A stretch of 64,000 nucleotides of DNA from Klebsiella ornithinolytica NBRC 105727 = ATCC 31898 (GTDB lineage Bacteria; Pseudomonadota; Gammaproteobacteria; Enterobacterales; Enterobacteriaceae): contig NZ_BCYR01000002.1 in the NCBI RefSeq assembly GCF_001598295.1, forward strand, positions 372,001 through 436,000, read 5' to 3'. A model generated the notes under the pieces. The model did not search any database. It saw nothing but the letters and a program-made list of their open reading frames with translations, and was not told where the DNA came from. Positions 1-9,828 of the stretch are shown in pieces. The position numbers and the translations under genes are program-made. Within the stretch, counting starts at the first letter, position 1, and each line of letters starts with the position of its first letter.

Positions 1-539
1 TGCTGGCGAGAAAAGGTTTCGTGGCACAGCAGCGCAGCGACGCGCACGTACTCGATAATCTCTTCCAACGACATCTCCAGCTCTTCCTGATCTTCGTCTT
101 CGTCGTACCCCAGTTGCGCAATGTTACGCAGGTCGTCGATAGCTTCGCCGGTTTCGTCTTTGATTTTATCCAGTTTAGGCTGCGTGACGCCCAGACCGAG
201 CAGGAAATGGTTAACCCAACCGGCCAGCGCGTCGGCGCGTTCAAACACGCTTACCGCGTCACCTTCCGGTAAATAGAGCTGAAACAAGAAACCGTCGTCT
301 TCCAGCGAGTCGCTGGTCACGGAATGTATGGTGCGCAGAGACTCGGCCAGCTCGTGACCAAATGCGAGGCCTTCGTTAGTCAGGTCGTGCACCAGCGGTT
401 GCCAGCTGCTGTCTTTATTGCCGCCGCACAGGATCCCACTGATCAAACCGTGCATTTCGGCCGGGGTTAAGCCCACGCCCTGTTGGTTCAGTAACTGGTC
501 TACGGCGTTGTAACCAGGCATTTCGTTCTGTATAGACAT
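1..539 (-). CDS. ygfB: YgfB family (UPF0149) protein, C-terminus cut by window edge
   Basis: The gene starts at the ATG complementary to 537-539 (protein begins [15 protein letters not shown]) and reads leftward off the window, so about 179 residues are visible. The family is roughly 190 residues long, so only the last dozen or so are missing. It is an all-helical, acidic protein with an [14 protein letters not shown] stretch near residues 150-165. Its molecular role is poorly known. It is divergent from zapA, the arrangement in E. coli, where pepP and ubiH follow it. Identity rests on sequence resemblance and gene order. Confidence 0.92.
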   Translation of the reverse strand, partial: MSIQNEMPGYNAVDQLLNQQGVGLTPAEMHGLISGILCGGNKDSSWQPLVHDLTNEGLAFGHELAESLRTIHSVTSDSLEDDGFLFQLYLPEGDAVSVFERADALAGWVNHFLLGLGVTQPKLDKIKDETGEAIDDLRNIAQLGYDEDEDQEELEMSLEEIIEYVRVAALLCHETFSRQ

Positions 540-609
540 GCGCATTCGTCATCGTTGGGAGGAATATTCATGGTATGCTACCACTTTGGACCCTGGTGAA
601 CCAGAATAG

Positions 610-1035
<426 letters not shown>

Positions 1036-1076
1036 CACTTTGCAATTAACTGTGTTAGAGTAAGCGCAAGAACAAA

Positions 1077-1260
1077 ATTTCTCTGAGATGTTTGCAAGCG
1101 GGCCAGTCCCCTGAGCCGATATTTCATACCACAAGAATGTGGCGCTCCATGGTTGGTGAGCATGCTCGGTCCGTCCGAGAAGCCTTAAAACTGTGACGAC
1201 GCATTCACCTTGAACCAAGGGTTCAAGGGTTACAGCCTGCGGCGGCATCTCGGAGATTCC
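1077..1260 (+). ncRNA. ssrS: 6S RNA
   Basis: A region of about 184 bases is nearly identical to E. coli 6S RNA. The terminal stem pairs the 5' ATTTCTCTGAGATG with the 3' CATCTCGGAGATTCC, and the central bulge region matches, including the conserved GAGCATGCTCGGTCC block. The few differences from E. coli include T for C at 1093 and a CATGG block near 1146-1150. 6S RNA binds sigma-70 RNA polymerase holoenzyme and mimics an open promoter in stationary phase. It is co-transcribed with the downstream fau gene in E. coli, and the spacing to fau here agrees with that. Confidence 0.96.
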
Positions 1261-1382
1261 CTTCTTTTCAGTTCCATCCCTCGTGGCTTCCTTTTCGGTT
1301 TTTATCACCTTGTGTATTACACTACGCCAACATGCAACTGACCCACGTATTACCGTGCTCATGCTAAATCAGGCGACCCGTC

Positions 1383-1982
1383 ATGACTCAACTTTCTGAC
1401 ACACAAACTACCCGACAGCGGATTCGTCAACAGATTCGCCAGCAACGCCGTGCGCTGACGGCAGAACAGCAGGCGCAGTTCGCCCGACAGGGTGCCGATC
1501 GCGTGATGGCATACCCGCCCGTCGCACAGGCGCAAACCGTCGCTCTGTTTCTGTCATTTGATGGCGAACTCGATACCCGACCGCTGATCGATCGGCTGTG
1601 GCAGGCCGGCAAGCAGGTTTATGTGCCCGTACTCCACCCGTTCAGCCCGGGAAATCTGCTGTTTTTGCACTATCACCCGCGCAGTGAACTGGTGACCAAC
1701 CGGCTTAAAATCGACGAGCCGAAGCTCGATGTACGCGACGTCCTGCCGCTAAGCCAGCTCGATGTACTGATAGTCCCGCTGGTTGCCTTTGATGTCGCCG
1801 GACAGCGGCTGGGAATGGGAGGCGGCTTCTACGACAGAACATTGCAGAACTGGCAGGATTATTCCCTGCAGCCTGTTGGCTATGCCCACGATTGCCAGCA
1901 GGTCGACGCGCTGCCAACCGAGCACTGGGATATTCCGCTGCCCGCGGTGATTACTCCCTCGGCGCTGTGGCAGTGGCCGTAA
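1383..1982 (+). CDS. fau: 5-formyltetrahydrofolate cyclo-ligase
   Basis: This enzyme (YgfA) converts 5-formyl-THF to 5,10-methenyl-THF using ATP and is linked to persister and folate metabolism in E. coli. The family glycine-rich loop GMGGGFYDRTL is visible near residue 145, with the ATP-binding basic N-terminus RQQRRAL before residue 30. The protein has 199 residues from the ATG at 1383, about 17 more than the E. coli form. A start inside the first 20 codons cannot be excluded. It follows 6S RNA by 122 bases and ends one base before the convergent DUF2238 gene. Confidence 0.93.
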   Translation: MTQLSDTQTTRQRIRQQIRQQRRALTAEQQAQFARQGADRVMAYPPVAQAQTVALFLSFDGELDTRPLIDRLWQAGKQVYVPVLHPFSPGNLLFLHYHPRSELVTNRLKIDEPKLDVRDVLPLSQLDVLIVPLVAFDVAGQRLGMGGGFYDRTLQNWQDYSLQPVGYAHDCQQVDALPTEHWDIPLPAVITPSALWQWP

Positions 1983-1983
1983 G

Positions 1984-2598
1984 CTAAGGCGTCCCGAGCT
2001 TCTTCAGTTGCCGGTTATGCCATCCGCTCAGTAACAAGATCGTCGTCAGCGCCCCCAGCAGCGCGCAGAACATATCCGACTGCGTGTCCCACGGATCGCC
2101 CTGGGTGCCGAGAAAATCATCCGCCCCTTGCCCCATCGCCAGTGCCGCCCACCATTCGATAAGCTCGTAGGTGGCGCTGATCGCCAGCGCAATGCAGCAC
2201 ACCAGAAACGAAAGCATCTTGCGCCCGCGCACATAGCCGCCGCGCAGTAGAATTTCCCGCGCCGCCAGCGCCGGAACCAACCCCTGGAAAAAGTGGCCAA
2301 GCTTATCGTACGGGTTACGACTTAAATTCAGCCACGCCTGCACATCAAATCCAATCGGTACTTTCGCATACGTATACATCCCCCCGACCATCAAAATAAT
2401 GGCGTGGAAGAAGATAAGCGTGTAGAGAAGCGGCGTAAGCGGGTAGCGTGAACGCGTCACAAGCAGCAGCGGAACGATGATAATGACCGGCGTCACTTCC
2501 ATCAGCCAGGTGAGGCTATCGTGGGTGCCCAACCCCGTCCATGCCAGGATCAGCAGCAGCAGGAAGACACCGGTATTCTGTAGCGATGTGCTCATCAT
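1984..2598 (-). CDS. DUF2238 (YjdF-like) inner membrane protein
   Basis: A 204-residue hydrophobic protein with about five or six membrane helices. Conserved acidic and aromatic blocks such as YELIEWWAAL and QGDPWDTQSDMF near residues 140-170 are typical of the DUF2238/YjdF family. Its function is unknown. The start codon lies immediately past the serA terminator, and ATGATG gives two possible starts (2598 or 2595). E. coli has the SibC/IbsC toxin-antitoxin RNA pair in this gap, so this gene is a lineage-specific replacement. It probably depends partly on read-through from serA or on a promoter inside serA. Confidence 0.8.
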   Translation of the reverse strand: MMSTSLQNTGVFLLLLILAWTGLGTHDSLTWLMEVTPVIIIVPLLLVTRSRYPLTPLLYTLIFFHAIILMVGGMYTYAKVPIGFDVQAWLNLSRNPYDKLGHFFQGLVPALAAREILLRGGYVRGRKMLSFLVCCIALAISATYELIEWWAALAMGQGADDFLGTQGDPWDTQSDMFCALLGALTTILLLSGWHNRQLKKLGTP

Positions 2599-2600
2599 TT

Positions 2601-2625
2601 AAAGGGATCCCCGCAGGGATCCTTT
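2601..2625 (-). terminator. Hairpin after serA
   Basis: AAAGGATCCC and GGGATCCCTTT form a stem of about 10 bp with a four-base loop. It begins 6 bases after the serA stop, as in E. coli. The T-tract is short (TTTAAAT), so termination may be partial, which would let transcription continue into the DUF2238 gene. Confidence 0.75.
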
Positions 2626-2631
2626 CGTCAA

Positions 2632-3864
2632 TCAGAACAGCAGACGAGCGCGGATGGTGCCCGGGATCGCCTTCATGGCCTGCAGCGCCTGCTGGGCCAC
2701 ATCTTCTTCGGCCTCAATATCAATAACCACGTAGCCCATCTGCGGCGTGGTTTGCAGATACTGTGCAGCAATGTTGATGCTCTGTGCGGCAAAGATCTGG
2801 TTGATAGCGGTCAGCACGCCCGGGCGGTTTTCGTGGATGTGCAGCAAACGACGACCGCCGTGCAGCGGCAGCGACACTTCCGGGAAGTTCACCGCAGAGA
2901 GGGTCGAACCGTTATCGGAATACTTCGCCAGCTTACCGGCCACTTCCAGACCGATATTCTCCTGCGCTTCCTGAGTGGAACCGCCGATGTGCGGCGTCAG
3001 GATCACGTTGTCAAACTCACACAGCGGTGAGCTGAACGGATCGCTGTTGGTCGCTGGTTCGGTCGGGAAGACGTCAATCGCGGCCCCTGCCAGGTGCTTA
3101 CGCGCCAGCGCATCGCACAGCGCCGGGATATCCACGACCGTACCGCGCGAGGCGTTGATCAGCAGCGCGCCTGGCTTCATCAGCGCCAGCTCTTCTACGC
3201 CCATCATATTTTTGGTGGAGGCGTTTTCCGGCACATGCAGACTGACCACATCGCTCATATTCAGCAGGTCAGAGAGGTGCTGGACCTGAGTAGCATTGCC
3301 CAGCGGCAGTTTGCTTTCGATATCATAGAAATAGACGTGCATCCCCAGAGATTCAGCCAGAATACCCAGCTGCGTGCCGATGTGCCCGTAGCCGATAATC
3401 CCCAGTTTTTTACCACGCGCTTCAAAACTGCCGACCGCCAGCTTGTTCCACACGCCGCGGTGCGCTTTCGCGTTGGCTTCCGGTACGCCGCGCAGCATCA
3501 GCAGCAGTTCGCCAATGACCAGCTCGGCAACGGAACGGGTATTTGAGAATGGCGCGTTGAAAACGGGAATCCCGCGTTTCGCTGCGGCGTCTAAATCAAC
3601 CTGGTTGGTGCCGATACAGAAACAGCCGACCGCCACCAGTTTTTCCGCAGCGGCGAAGATCTCTTCAGTCAGATGAGTACGGGAACGCAGGCCAATGAAA
3701 TGGGCATCACGGATCGACGCTTTCAGCTCTTCGCTGTCCAGCGCGCCTTTATGAAATTCGATGTTGGTGTAACCTGCCGCGCGAAGATTCTCCACCGCTT
3801 TTTGATGCACACCTTCAACCAGCAGAAACTTAATTTTGTCTTTTTCCAGTGATACCTTAGCCAT
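2632..3864 (-). CDS. serA: D-3-phosphoglycerate dehydrogenase
   Basis: First step of serine synthesis: 3-phosphoglycerate is oxidised to 3-phosphohydroxypyruvate with NAD. The protein has 410 residues, the enterobacterial length. The Rossmann motif GIIGYGHIGTQLG is near residue 155, the catalytic histidine lies in HIGGSTQEAQ near 292, and a C-terminal ACT domain (about 335-410) carries the serine-binding H and N residues (LLHIHENRPGVL) for allosteric inhibition. A 267-base spacer separates it from rpiA, which is transcribed in the same direction, and must hold its promoter. Lrp control is known in E. coli but not demonstrable here. Confidence 0.97.
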   Translation of the reverse strand: MAKVSLEKDKIKFLLVEGVHQKAVENLRAAGYTNIEFHKGALDSEELKASIRDAHFIGLRSRTHLTEEIFAAAEKLVAVGCFCIGTNQVDLDAAAKRGIPVFNAPFSNTRSVAELVIGELLLMLRGVPEANAKAHRGVWNKLAVGSFEARGKKLGIIGYGHIGTQLGILAESLGMHVYFYDIESKLPLGNATQVQHLSDLLNMSDVVSLHVPENASTKNMMGVEELALMKPGALLINASRGTVVDIPALCDALARKHLAGAAIDVFPTEPATNSDPFSSPLCEFDNVILTPHIGGSTQEAQENIGLEVAGKLAKYSDNGSTLSAVNFPEVSLPLHGGRRLLHIHENRPGVLTAINQIFAAQSINIAAQYLQTTPQMGYVVIDIEAEEDVAQQALQAMKAIPGTIRARLLF

Positions 3865-4089
3865 TTCCCCGTCCTGTTTTGTCTTATCTGATGTCGTGCC
3901 GAACGAAAGTTCTTCTCAGCAACATATCAAAAAAAACTATCGCGGCAATATGAACGTTTGCGTCGACGACCTGAAGAAATATCACACAGAGGGAAATGGC
4001 AGGACAAAACACCAGAAAGAAAAGAAAAGGTAGATTGTTACTAAGGCTGACCGCATAAATGTGACAGAAGTCACCAAATTTGGCCTGGA

Positions 4090-4122
4090 GAAAAAATATT
4101 TGCGAGGGAGCCATTCGCTCCC
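4090..4122 (-). terminator. rpiA terminator
   Basis: On the minus strand GGGAGCGAATGGCTCCC forms a tight 6-7 bp stem with a four-base loop. It is followed by an A/T-rich tail that ends in six T residues. It begins 9 bases after the rpiA stop codon. Confidence 0.7.
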
Positions 4123-4131
4123 CCGATAATA

Positions 4132-4791
4132 TTATTTTACGATGGTTTTTACGCCATCGGCGGTTCCAATCAGTGCCACATCCGCGCCGCGGTTGGCAAA
4201 CAGGCCGACGGTGACGACGCCAGGAATACCGTTAATTTTGTTTTCCAGCGCGATGGCATCAAGAATTTCCAGGCCGAACACGTCAAGAATCACGTTACCG
4301 TTATCGGTCACCACCCCCTGGCGATACTCCGGACGGCCGCCCAGCTTCACCAGCTCGCGCGCGACGGCGCTACGCGCCATCGGAATGACTTCAACCGGCA
4401 GCGGGAATTTGCCCAGAATATCCACCTGCTTGGAGGCATCGGCGATGCAGATAAACTTGTCTGCTACCGAGGCGATAATCTTTTCACGTGTTAACGCCGC
4501 CCCACCGCCTTTGATCATCTGCATATGGCCGTTAATCTCGTCGGCGCCATCAACATAGATCCCCAGGCGGTCCACGCTGTTCAGATCGAAAACCGGAATG
4601 CCGAGGCTTTTCAGTTTTTCGGTGGAGGCATCAGAGCTGGAAACAGCGCCTTCAATCTGCCCTTTCATGGTGCCCAGCGCATCGATAAAATGCGCGGCCG
4701 TGGAACCCGTACCGACACCGACAATGGTGCCCGGTTGTACATACTGCAATGCCGCCCAGCCTACTGCTTTTTTCAGTTCATCTTGCGTCAT
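4132..4791 (-). CDS. rpiA: Ribose-5-phosphate isomerase A
   Basis: Interconverts ribose-5-phosphate and ribulose-5-phosphate in the non-oxidative pentose phosphate pathway. The protein has 219 residues from [11 protein letters not shown], identical to the family length. An upstream in-frame ATG at 4872 would add 27 unrelated residues. Active-site motifs seen are the phosphate loop [11 protein letters not shown] (about 28), DGADEIN (about 81-87) and [11 protein letters not shown] (about 94-104). It is divergent from argP, as in E. coli. tktA, another enzyme of the same pathway, lies about 8 kb away. Confidence 0.97.
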   Translation of the reverse strand: MTQDELKKAVGWAALQYVQPGTIVGVGTGSTAAHFIDALGTMKGQIEGAVSSSDASTEKLKSLGIPVFDLNSVDRLGIYVDGADEINGHMQMIKGGGAALTREKIIASVADKFICIADASKQVDILGKFPLPVEVIPMARSAVARELVKLGGRPEYRQGVVTDNGNVILDVFGLEILDAIALENKINGIPGVVTVGLFANRGADVALIGTADGVKTIVK

Positions 4792-4958
4792 GATTATGGT
4801 CCGAGATGTGAATACCTGTGGCGCATTATAGAACACCGGGGGGGGAATTGTCCCTGCGGCAGGGTCACACAACTGAACAGACCATTTTTCATCTTCATCA
4901 AAAACGAATTTATGTCATAGTGCGAGTTAATGAAAAGTGATAGGGGTACGCCAGAATA

Positions 4959-5852
4959 ATGAAACGACCGGACTACAGAACACTACAGGCGCTGGATGCG
5001 GTAATAAGAGAACGTGGGTTTGAGCGCGCCGCGCAGAAGCTCTGCATTACACAGTCCGCCGTCTCTCAGCGTATTAAACAGCTGGAAAATATGTTCGGCC
5101 AACCGCTGCTGGTCCGTACCGTGCCGCCGCGTCCGACCGAACAAGGACAGAAACTGCTGGCCCTGCTGCGTCAGGTTGAGCTGCTGGAAGAGGAGTGGCT
5201 GGGCGATGAACAGACCGGATCGACGCCGCTGCTGCTGTCGCTGGCGGTCAACGCCGACAGTCTGGCCACCTGGCTGCTGCCCGCGCTGTCTAACGTCCTT
5301 TCCGACTCCCCTATCCGCCTCAATCTGCAGGTGGAAGATGAAACGCGTACTCAGGAACGCTTACGCCGCGGTGAAGTGGTCGGTGCAGTGAGTATCCAGC
5401 CGCAGGCGTTGCCGAGCTGCCTGGTGGATCAACTCGGGGCGCTGGACTATCTGTTCGTCGCCTCGAAAGAGTTTGCGCAACGCTATTTCCCTAATGGCGT
5501 AACCCGCTCGGCGCTGCTGAAAGCGCCGGTTGTCGCGTTCGATCATCTGGATGATATGCATCAGGCGTTTTTACAGCAGAACTTCGATTTGCCGCCGGGC
5601 AGCGTCCCGTGCCATATCGTTAACTCTTCGGAAGCCTTTGTACAGCTGGCGCGCCAGGGCACGACCTGCTGCATGATCCCGCATCTGCAGATTGAAAAAG
5701 AGCTCAACAGCGGCGAGCTTATCGACCTCACACCGGGACTGTTTCAGCGTCGGATGCTCTACTGGCATCGCTTCGCGCCGGAAAGCCGGATGATGCGCCG
5801 GGTCACCGACGCACTGATCGATTACGGCCACAAGGTGCTGCGTCAGGACTAA
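4959..5852 (+). CDS. argP: LysR-type regulator ArgP
   Basis: The 297-residue protein matches ArgP (IciA). The winged helix-turn-helix is at residues 1-60 ([19 protein letters not shown]), followed by the LysR effector-binding domain. ArgP activates the arginine/lysine exporter argO when bound to arginine and is antagonised by lysine. argO lies 0.9 kb downstream on the other strand, after yggE, the conserved arrangement. The ATG at 4959 gives the family length. A bidirectional terminator separates it from the convergent yggE. Confidence 0.97.
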   Translation: MKRPDYRTLQALDAVIRERGFERAAQKLCITQSAVSQRIKQLENMFGQPLLVRTVPPRPTEQGQKLLALLRQVELLEEEWLGDEQTGSTPLLLSLAVNADSLATWLLPALSNVLSDSPIRLNLQVEDETRTQERLRRGEVVGAVSIQPQALPSCLVDQLGALDYLFVASKEFAQRYFPNGVTRSALLKAPVVAFDHLDDMHQAFLQQNFDLPPGSVPCHIVNSSEAFVQLARQGTTCCMIPHLQIEKELNSGELIDLTPGLFQRRMLYWHRFAPESRMMRRVTDALIDYGHKVLRQD

Positions 5853-5863
5853 GCGCTGGCGAT

Positions 5864-5900
5864 AAAAAAAGCCACTTCAGATGAAGTGGCTTTTTATTTT
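5864..5900. terminator. Bidirectional terminator argP/yggE
   Basis: The 8-bp stem GCCACTTC-AGAT-GAAGTGGC (5871-5890) is flanked by seven A residues on the left and TTTTTATTTT on the right. It can therefore end both argP (plus) and yggE (minus), which converge here. Confidence 0.88.
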
Positions 5901-5905
5901 ATGGC

Positions 5906-6667
5906 TTACTGTGCCGCATCAGGCTGCTTAGCCGGCGCAGCGGGGGCCGGGGCTGGCTGAGCAGGCTGCAGTTCAAAAACAACATCGACCTGATCGTCAA
6001 ACTGAATGGTCGCCTGCTCGTAGGTTTCCTGCGCCGAAACCGGGGCCGCATCGGCAGCCTTCATCATGCGTACCATCGGGCTCGGCTGGTAGTTCGAAAC
6101 ATGGTAGCGAACGCTATAAACCGGTCCCAGCTTGCTATGGAAACCTGACGCCAGCTCTTGCGCCTGATGCACCGCGTCATCAATGGCCGCTTTACGCGCT
6201 TTGTCTTTATAGGCATCCGGTTGCGCAACGCCCAGCGAAACAGAACGAACTTCATTCAGACCCGCTTTCAGCGCGCCATCCAGCAGACCGTTCAGCTTGT
6301 CCAGCTGACGCAACGTCACTTCGACGGTGCGCACCGCGCGGTAGCCTTTCAGGATGCTTTTGCCATTCTGATAGTCGTAATCAGGCTGGGTGCGCAGGTT
6401 GGCTGAGTTAATATCTTTTTTGGCGATGCCGTTCTTTTCGAGGAAAGAGAGATACTGCGCCACGCGATCGTCGGCCTGCTTTTTCGCCGACGCGGCGTCT
6501 TTCGCTGCAACGTTCACTTCAATCGCCAGGGTGGCGATATCCGGCACAGCGGCTACGCTGGCGGTACCCGAAGTTACAATATGCGGGCCATTCGGCAATT
6601 CATTTGCCTGTACTGCCATCGCACTCAATCCAATTGCTGCCGCCAGGGCCATGAGTTTTAACTTCAC
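5906..6667 (-). CDS. yggE: SIMPL-domain oxidative-stress protein YggE
   Basis: A secreted SIMPL (DUF541) protein of 253 residues. An N-terminal signal peptide (MKLKLMALAAAIGLSAMAVQA, cleaved after about residue 21) targets it to the periplasm. The core runs from about 30 to 230 and ends in a low-complexity Ala/Pro tail (PAQPAPAPAAPAKQ) a few residues longer than in E. coli. YggE lowers intracellular oxidant levels in E. coli by an unknown mechanism. It sits between argP and argO, as in E. coli. Confidence 0.92.
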   Translation of the reverse strand: MKLKLMALAAAIGLSAMAVQANELPNGPHIVTSGTASVAAVPDIATLAIEVNVAAKDAASAKKQADDRVAQYLSFLEKNGIAKKDINSANLRTQPDYDYQNGKSILKGYRAVRTVEVTLRQLDKLNGLLDGALKAGLNEVRSVSLGVAQPDAYKDKARKAAIDDAVHQAQELASGFHSKLGPVYSVRYHVSNYQPSPMVRMMKAADAAPVSAQETYEQATIQFDDQVDVVFELQPAQPAPAPAAPAKQPDAAQ

Positions 6668-6752
6668 TGTCGTTTCTCCATCTTACATTGGGTCGCCCGT
6701 CTACGGACGCATGTCTGCAAGCTTAACGCGTCCGCGGAGAAAGTCCATCGGA

Positions 6753-7394
6753 CTAAGCCTGGTAAAACAGAGCCTGGACATGCTGGAAACCGTCTTTCGC
6801 CAGCTGCAGCGCAATAAACCACATCACCAGGCCAACCAGCACGTTAATCATCCGCTGCGCTCGCGCGGTACGTAAGCGTGGTGCCAGCCACGCCGCCAGC
6901 AGGGCCAGGCCAAAGAACCACAGGAATGATGCGCTAATGGTGCCTAAGGCAAACCAGCGCTTAGGCTCCACGGCTAGCTGACCTCCCAGGCTGCCCAGCA
7001 CGACGAAAGTGTCGAGATAGACATGCGGGTTAAGCCAGGTGACCGCCAGCATGGTGACGATAATTTTCCAGCGCCCCTGCTTCATGACTTCCGCACTGGC
7101 CAGTTCCAGATTGCTGCTCAGCGCCGTTCTCAAGGCGCCGAAACCGTACCAGAGCAGAAAGGCCACGCCCCCCCAGGTGACCAGCGCCAGCAGCCACGGC
7201 GACTGCATCAGCAATGCGCTACCGCCAAAAATACCGGCGCAAATCAGCAACAGATCGCTCAACGCGCACAGGAACGCGATCATCAAATGATACTGTCGGC
7301 GAATCCCCTGATTCATCACAAACGCATTTTGCGGCCCAAGCGGCAAAATCATAGCCGCTCCCAGGGCAAGCCCCTGAAAGTAATACGATAACAT
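6753..7394 (-). CDS. argO: Arginine exporter ArgO (LysE family)
   Basis: Exports L-arginine, and to some extent canavanine and lysine, across the inner membrane. The protein has 213 residues with six predicted helices. The LysE signature near the N-terminus ([18 protein letters not shown], about residues 18-36) and the motif [12 protein letters not shown] near 125 are both present. The ATG at 7394 gives the family length. Transcription is expected to be driven by ArgP, encoded nearby. Confidence 0.95.
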   Translation of the reverse strand: MLSYYFQGLALGAAMILPLGPQNAFVMNQGIRRQYHLMIAFLCALSDLLLICAGIFGGSALLMQSPWLLALVTWGGVAFLLWYGFGALRTALSSNLELASAEVMKQGRWKIIVTMLAVTWLNPHVYLDTFVVLGSLGGQLAVEPKRWFALGTISASFLWFFGLALLAAWLAPRLRTARAQRMINVLVGLVMWFIALQLAKDGFQHVQALFYQA

Positions 7395-7499
7395 GGTGTT
7401 TTTTCCGGTAGGTCGTTAATGCAGAGGAATATAGCGCGATAAAATCATTAGAGGAAATTGATAATTTTAATCATTAATAAGAGTAGCTAATACAGAAGT
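7395..7499 (-). promoter_or_regulatory. argO promoter region (probable ArgP target)
   Basis: This AT-rich stretch between argO and the mscS terminator is the only room for the argO promoter. It holds several ATTAAT/TGATTAAAAT-type segments that fit LysR T-N11-A sites. ArgP activation of argO is established in E. coli, but the exact operator is not resolved here by eye. Confidence 0.4.
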
Positions 7500-7500
7500 G

Positions 7501-7525
7501 GCAATAAAGGCCAGCATCGCTGGCC
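7501..7525 (-). terminator. mscS terminator
   Basis: GGCCAGC-GAT-GCTGGCC, read on the minus strand, is a perfect 7-bp stem. It is followed by TTTATTGCC and lies about 20 bases after the mscS stop codon. Confidence 0.75.
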
Positions 7526-7543
7526 TCCGGATCGGCGGCGGTC

Positions 7544-8401
7544 TTACTCCACTTTCTCCTGCGGACGAACCATATGAACATCCATCTGCGGGTACGGGAA
7601 GCTGATGCCGTTGGCGTCAAACTCGCGTTTAATACGCTCCAGCACATCCCAGTATACGCTTTGCAGATCGCTGCTCAGACTCCAGACACGCACCACATAG
7701 TTCACCGACGACGCCCCCAGTTCATGCAGACGTACTGTCATTTCGCGATCTTTGAGGATACGATCTTCCGATTCGATAATACGGGTGAGCAGCTGCTTGA
7801 CCTTATCGATATCGGCATCGTAGGAGACGCCGATAATAAATTCGTTGCGTCGCGCCGGCTCACGGGAAAAGTTAATGATATTGCCCGCGATAATTTTACC
7901 GTTCGGAACCACCACAATTTTACCGTCGGCCGTACGCATGGTCGTAGAGAAAATCTGCACGCTCAGTACCGTACCGGCGACGCCACCGAGATCGACATAC
8001 TCACCTGCGCGGAACGGGCGGAACATCACCAGCAGTACGCCAGCGGCCAGGTTAGACAGCGATCCTTGCAGCGCCAGACCTACGGCTAAACCGGCGGCAC
8101 CGAGGACGGCGATCACCGATGCCGTCTGCACGCCTACGCGACCTAATGCCGCAATCAGGGTGAAGGCGACAACGGCATAGCGCACCAGGGCGGACAGAAA
8201 ATCGGCAACGGTCGCATCAATCTTACGCGCCAGCATCAGTCGGTTCACCGTATTAGAGATGACCCGTGCCACAATCATACCGATGATGATAATCGCGATA
8301 GCGGCAACGATATTGACGGCATAGCTCAGCAGTAATTCTTGATTGCGCACCAGCCAGGAACTGGCGTTGTGTAGGCTATCGCCAACGTTCAACTCTTCCA
8401 T
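7544..8401 (-). CDS. mscS: Small-conductance mechanosensitive channel MscS
   Basis: Heptameric channel that releases solutes on hypo-osmotic shock. The 285-residue protein has three N-terminal membrane helices. TM3 is the Gly/Ala-rich pore helix ([20 protein letters not shown], about 98-117), with a kink glycine, followed by the cytoplasmic cage domain and a beta-barrel C-terminus. Length and order next to fbaA match E. coli. A 190-base spacer with the fbaA terminator separates it from the upstream glycolytic genes, so it has its own promoter. Confidence 0.97.
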   Translation of the reverse strand: MEELNVGDSLHNASSWLVRNQELLLSYAVNIVAAIAIIIIGMIVARVISNTVNRLMLARKIDATVADFLSALVRYAVVAFTLIAALGRVGVQTASVIAVLGAAGLAVGLALQGSLSNLAAGVLLVMFRPFRAGEYVDLGGVAGTVLSVQIFSTTMRTADGKIVVVPNGKIIAGNIINFSREPARRNEFIIGVSYDADIDKVKQLLTRIIESEDRILKDREMTVRLHELGASSVNYVVRVWSLSSDLQSVYWDVLERIKREFDANGISFPYPQMDVHMVRPQEKVE

Positions 8402-8537
8402 TTAATCTTCCTTATGAATACCCGTAGGGGGAATAAAAAACCAAACCTGTACAGCGACAGGTTAACTAAGGTTAAACAATATGCACATGTTTTGCCAAGT
8501 TGATCACAATTCTCGGCGAAATATCGTGTTGTTCAGC

Positions 8538-8565
8538 CATAAAAAAAGCCCGCTATTCAGCGGGC
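8538..8565 (-). terminator. fbaA terminator
   Basis: On the minus strand GCCCGCTGAATAGCGGGC forms a 7-bp GC stem with a four-base loop. Seven T residues follow. It lies about 25 bases after the fbaA stop and ends the epd-pgk-fbaA operon. Confidence 0.9.
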
Positions 8566-8589
8566 TTTCGCGCAAGAAACAGATTTTTC

Positions 8590-9669
8590 TTACAGAACGT
8601 CGATCGCGTTCAGCTCTTTAAATGCCTGCTCCAGACGAGTCACCATGGACGTCTGTGCAGCACGCAGCCATACGCGCGGATCGTAGTATTTCTTGTTCGG
8701 CTGGTCTTCGCCTTTCGGGTTGCCCAGCTGGCCCTGCAGGTAAGCTTCGTTGGTTTTGTAGTACTGCAGGATACCGTCCCAGGTTGCCCATTGGGTATCG
8801 GTATCGATGTTCATTTTGATAACGCCGTAGCTTACGGAGTCTTTGATTTCCTGAGCGGAAGAACCGGAACCGCCGTGGAAGACGAAGTTCAGGCTGTTGT
8901 GCGGCAGGTTGTGTTTCTTAGAAACATATTCCTGAGAATCGCGCAGGATGGTCGGAGTCAGCACGACGTTACCCGGCTTGTACACGCCGTGTACGTTACC
9001 GAAGGAAGCGGCGATGGTGAAACGCGGGCTGATTTTGCTCAGTTCAGTGTACGCGTAATCAACGTCTTCCGGCTGAGTGTACAGGGCAGAAGCGTCCATG
9101 TGGCTGTTGTCCACGCCGTCTTCTTCGCCACCGGTGCAACCCAGTTCGATTTCCAGAGTCATGTCCATTTTGGCCATGCGCGCCAGATATTTAGAGCAGA
9201 TTTCGATGTTTTCGTGCAGAGACTCTTCAGACAGGTCGATCATGTGAGAAGAGAACAGCGGTTTGCCGGTAGCAGCGAAGTGTTTCTCACCCGCGTCCAG
9301 CAGGCCGTCGATCCACGGCAGCAGTTTCTTCGCGCAGTGGTCGGTGTGCAGAATAACCGGCACGCCGTAGTGTGCAGCCATCTGGTGAACGTGATGTGCG
9401 CCAGAGATAGCACCCAGGATTGCTGCGCCCTGAGGAACGTCAGTTTTCACGCCTTTGCCCGCGATAAACGCAGCGCCGCCGTTGGAGAACTGAACGATAA
9501 CCGGAGAACGAACTTTTGCAGCAGCTTCCAGAACGGCGTTGATGGAGTCAGTACCCACACAGTTAACCGCTGGCAGAGCAAAGTTATTTTCTTTAGCTAC
9601 CTGGAACACTTTCTGAACGTCATCACCAGTGATCACGCCAGGTTTTACGAAATCAAAAATTTTAGACAT
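8590..9669 (-). CDS. fbaA: Class II fructose-1,6-bisphosphate aldolase
   Basis: Cleaves fructose-1,6-bisphosphate to two triose phosphates in glycolysis. The protein has 359 residues, as in E. coli. The zinc-binding HTDHCAKKLLPW motif is near residue 108, the second metal motif ELGCTGGEEDGVDN near 175, and phosphate-binding HGGSGS near 265. It is the last gene of the epd-pgk-fbaA cluster, 195 bases after pgk. That spacer contains an ERIC-like element and the pgk terminator, so part of its expression probably comes from its own promoter. Confidence 0.97.
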   Translation of the reverse strand: MSKIFDFVKPGVITGDDVQKVFQVAKENNFALPAVNCVGTDSINAVLEAAAKVRSPVIVQFSNGGAAFIAGKGVKTDVPQGAAILGAISGAHHVHQMAAHYGVPVILHTDHCAKKLLPWIDGLLDAGEKHFAATGKPLFSSHMIDLSEESLHENIEICSKYLARMAKMDMTLEIELGCTGGEEDGVDNSHMDASALYTQPEDVDYAYTELSKISPRFTIAASFGNVHGVYKPGNVVLTPTILRDSQEYVSKKHNLPHNSLNFVFHGGSGSSAQEIKDSVSYGVIKMNIDTDTQWATWDGILQYYKTNEAYLQGQLGNPKGEDQPNKKYYDPRVWLRAAQTSMVTRLEQAFKELNAIDVL

Positions 9670-9680
9670 GTTACGTAGTC

Positions 9681-9810
9681 CTGTATCTTCGGCCGTTTAT
9701 GCTCGCCATCATTCGTGCGGCAGTCCTCTGGCTTACCTCGCTTACCCCGGTTACGTAAGAACCTGGCGTTCGCGCTGTCGCCACCTTCCGGCAACACGAA
9801 TTATTTAGAG
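9681..9810. repeat. Diverged ERIC-like element between pgk and fbaA
   Basis: The block has the layout of an ERIC unit. CTCGCTTACCCCGGTTACGTAA (two halves) and AACCTGG resemble the ERIC central inverted repeat. The right end, CTTCC-GCAAC-CGAATTATTTAGAG, matches the ERIC terminus almost exactly. The left half is poorly conserved. ERIC elements are about 127-bp non-autonomous intergenic repeats of enterics. This copy lies in the transcribed spacer of a glycolytic operon, so it may form RNA structure there. The call rests on pattern similarity recalled from the consensus. Confidence 0.55.
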
Positions 9811-9828
9811 CAACAAATTGAATTTTAT

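Noticed and set aside
8500-9678. A 392-codon open frame opposite fbaA
   Set aside because: Antisense shadow of fbaA with no recognisable motif and no ribosome-binding site.
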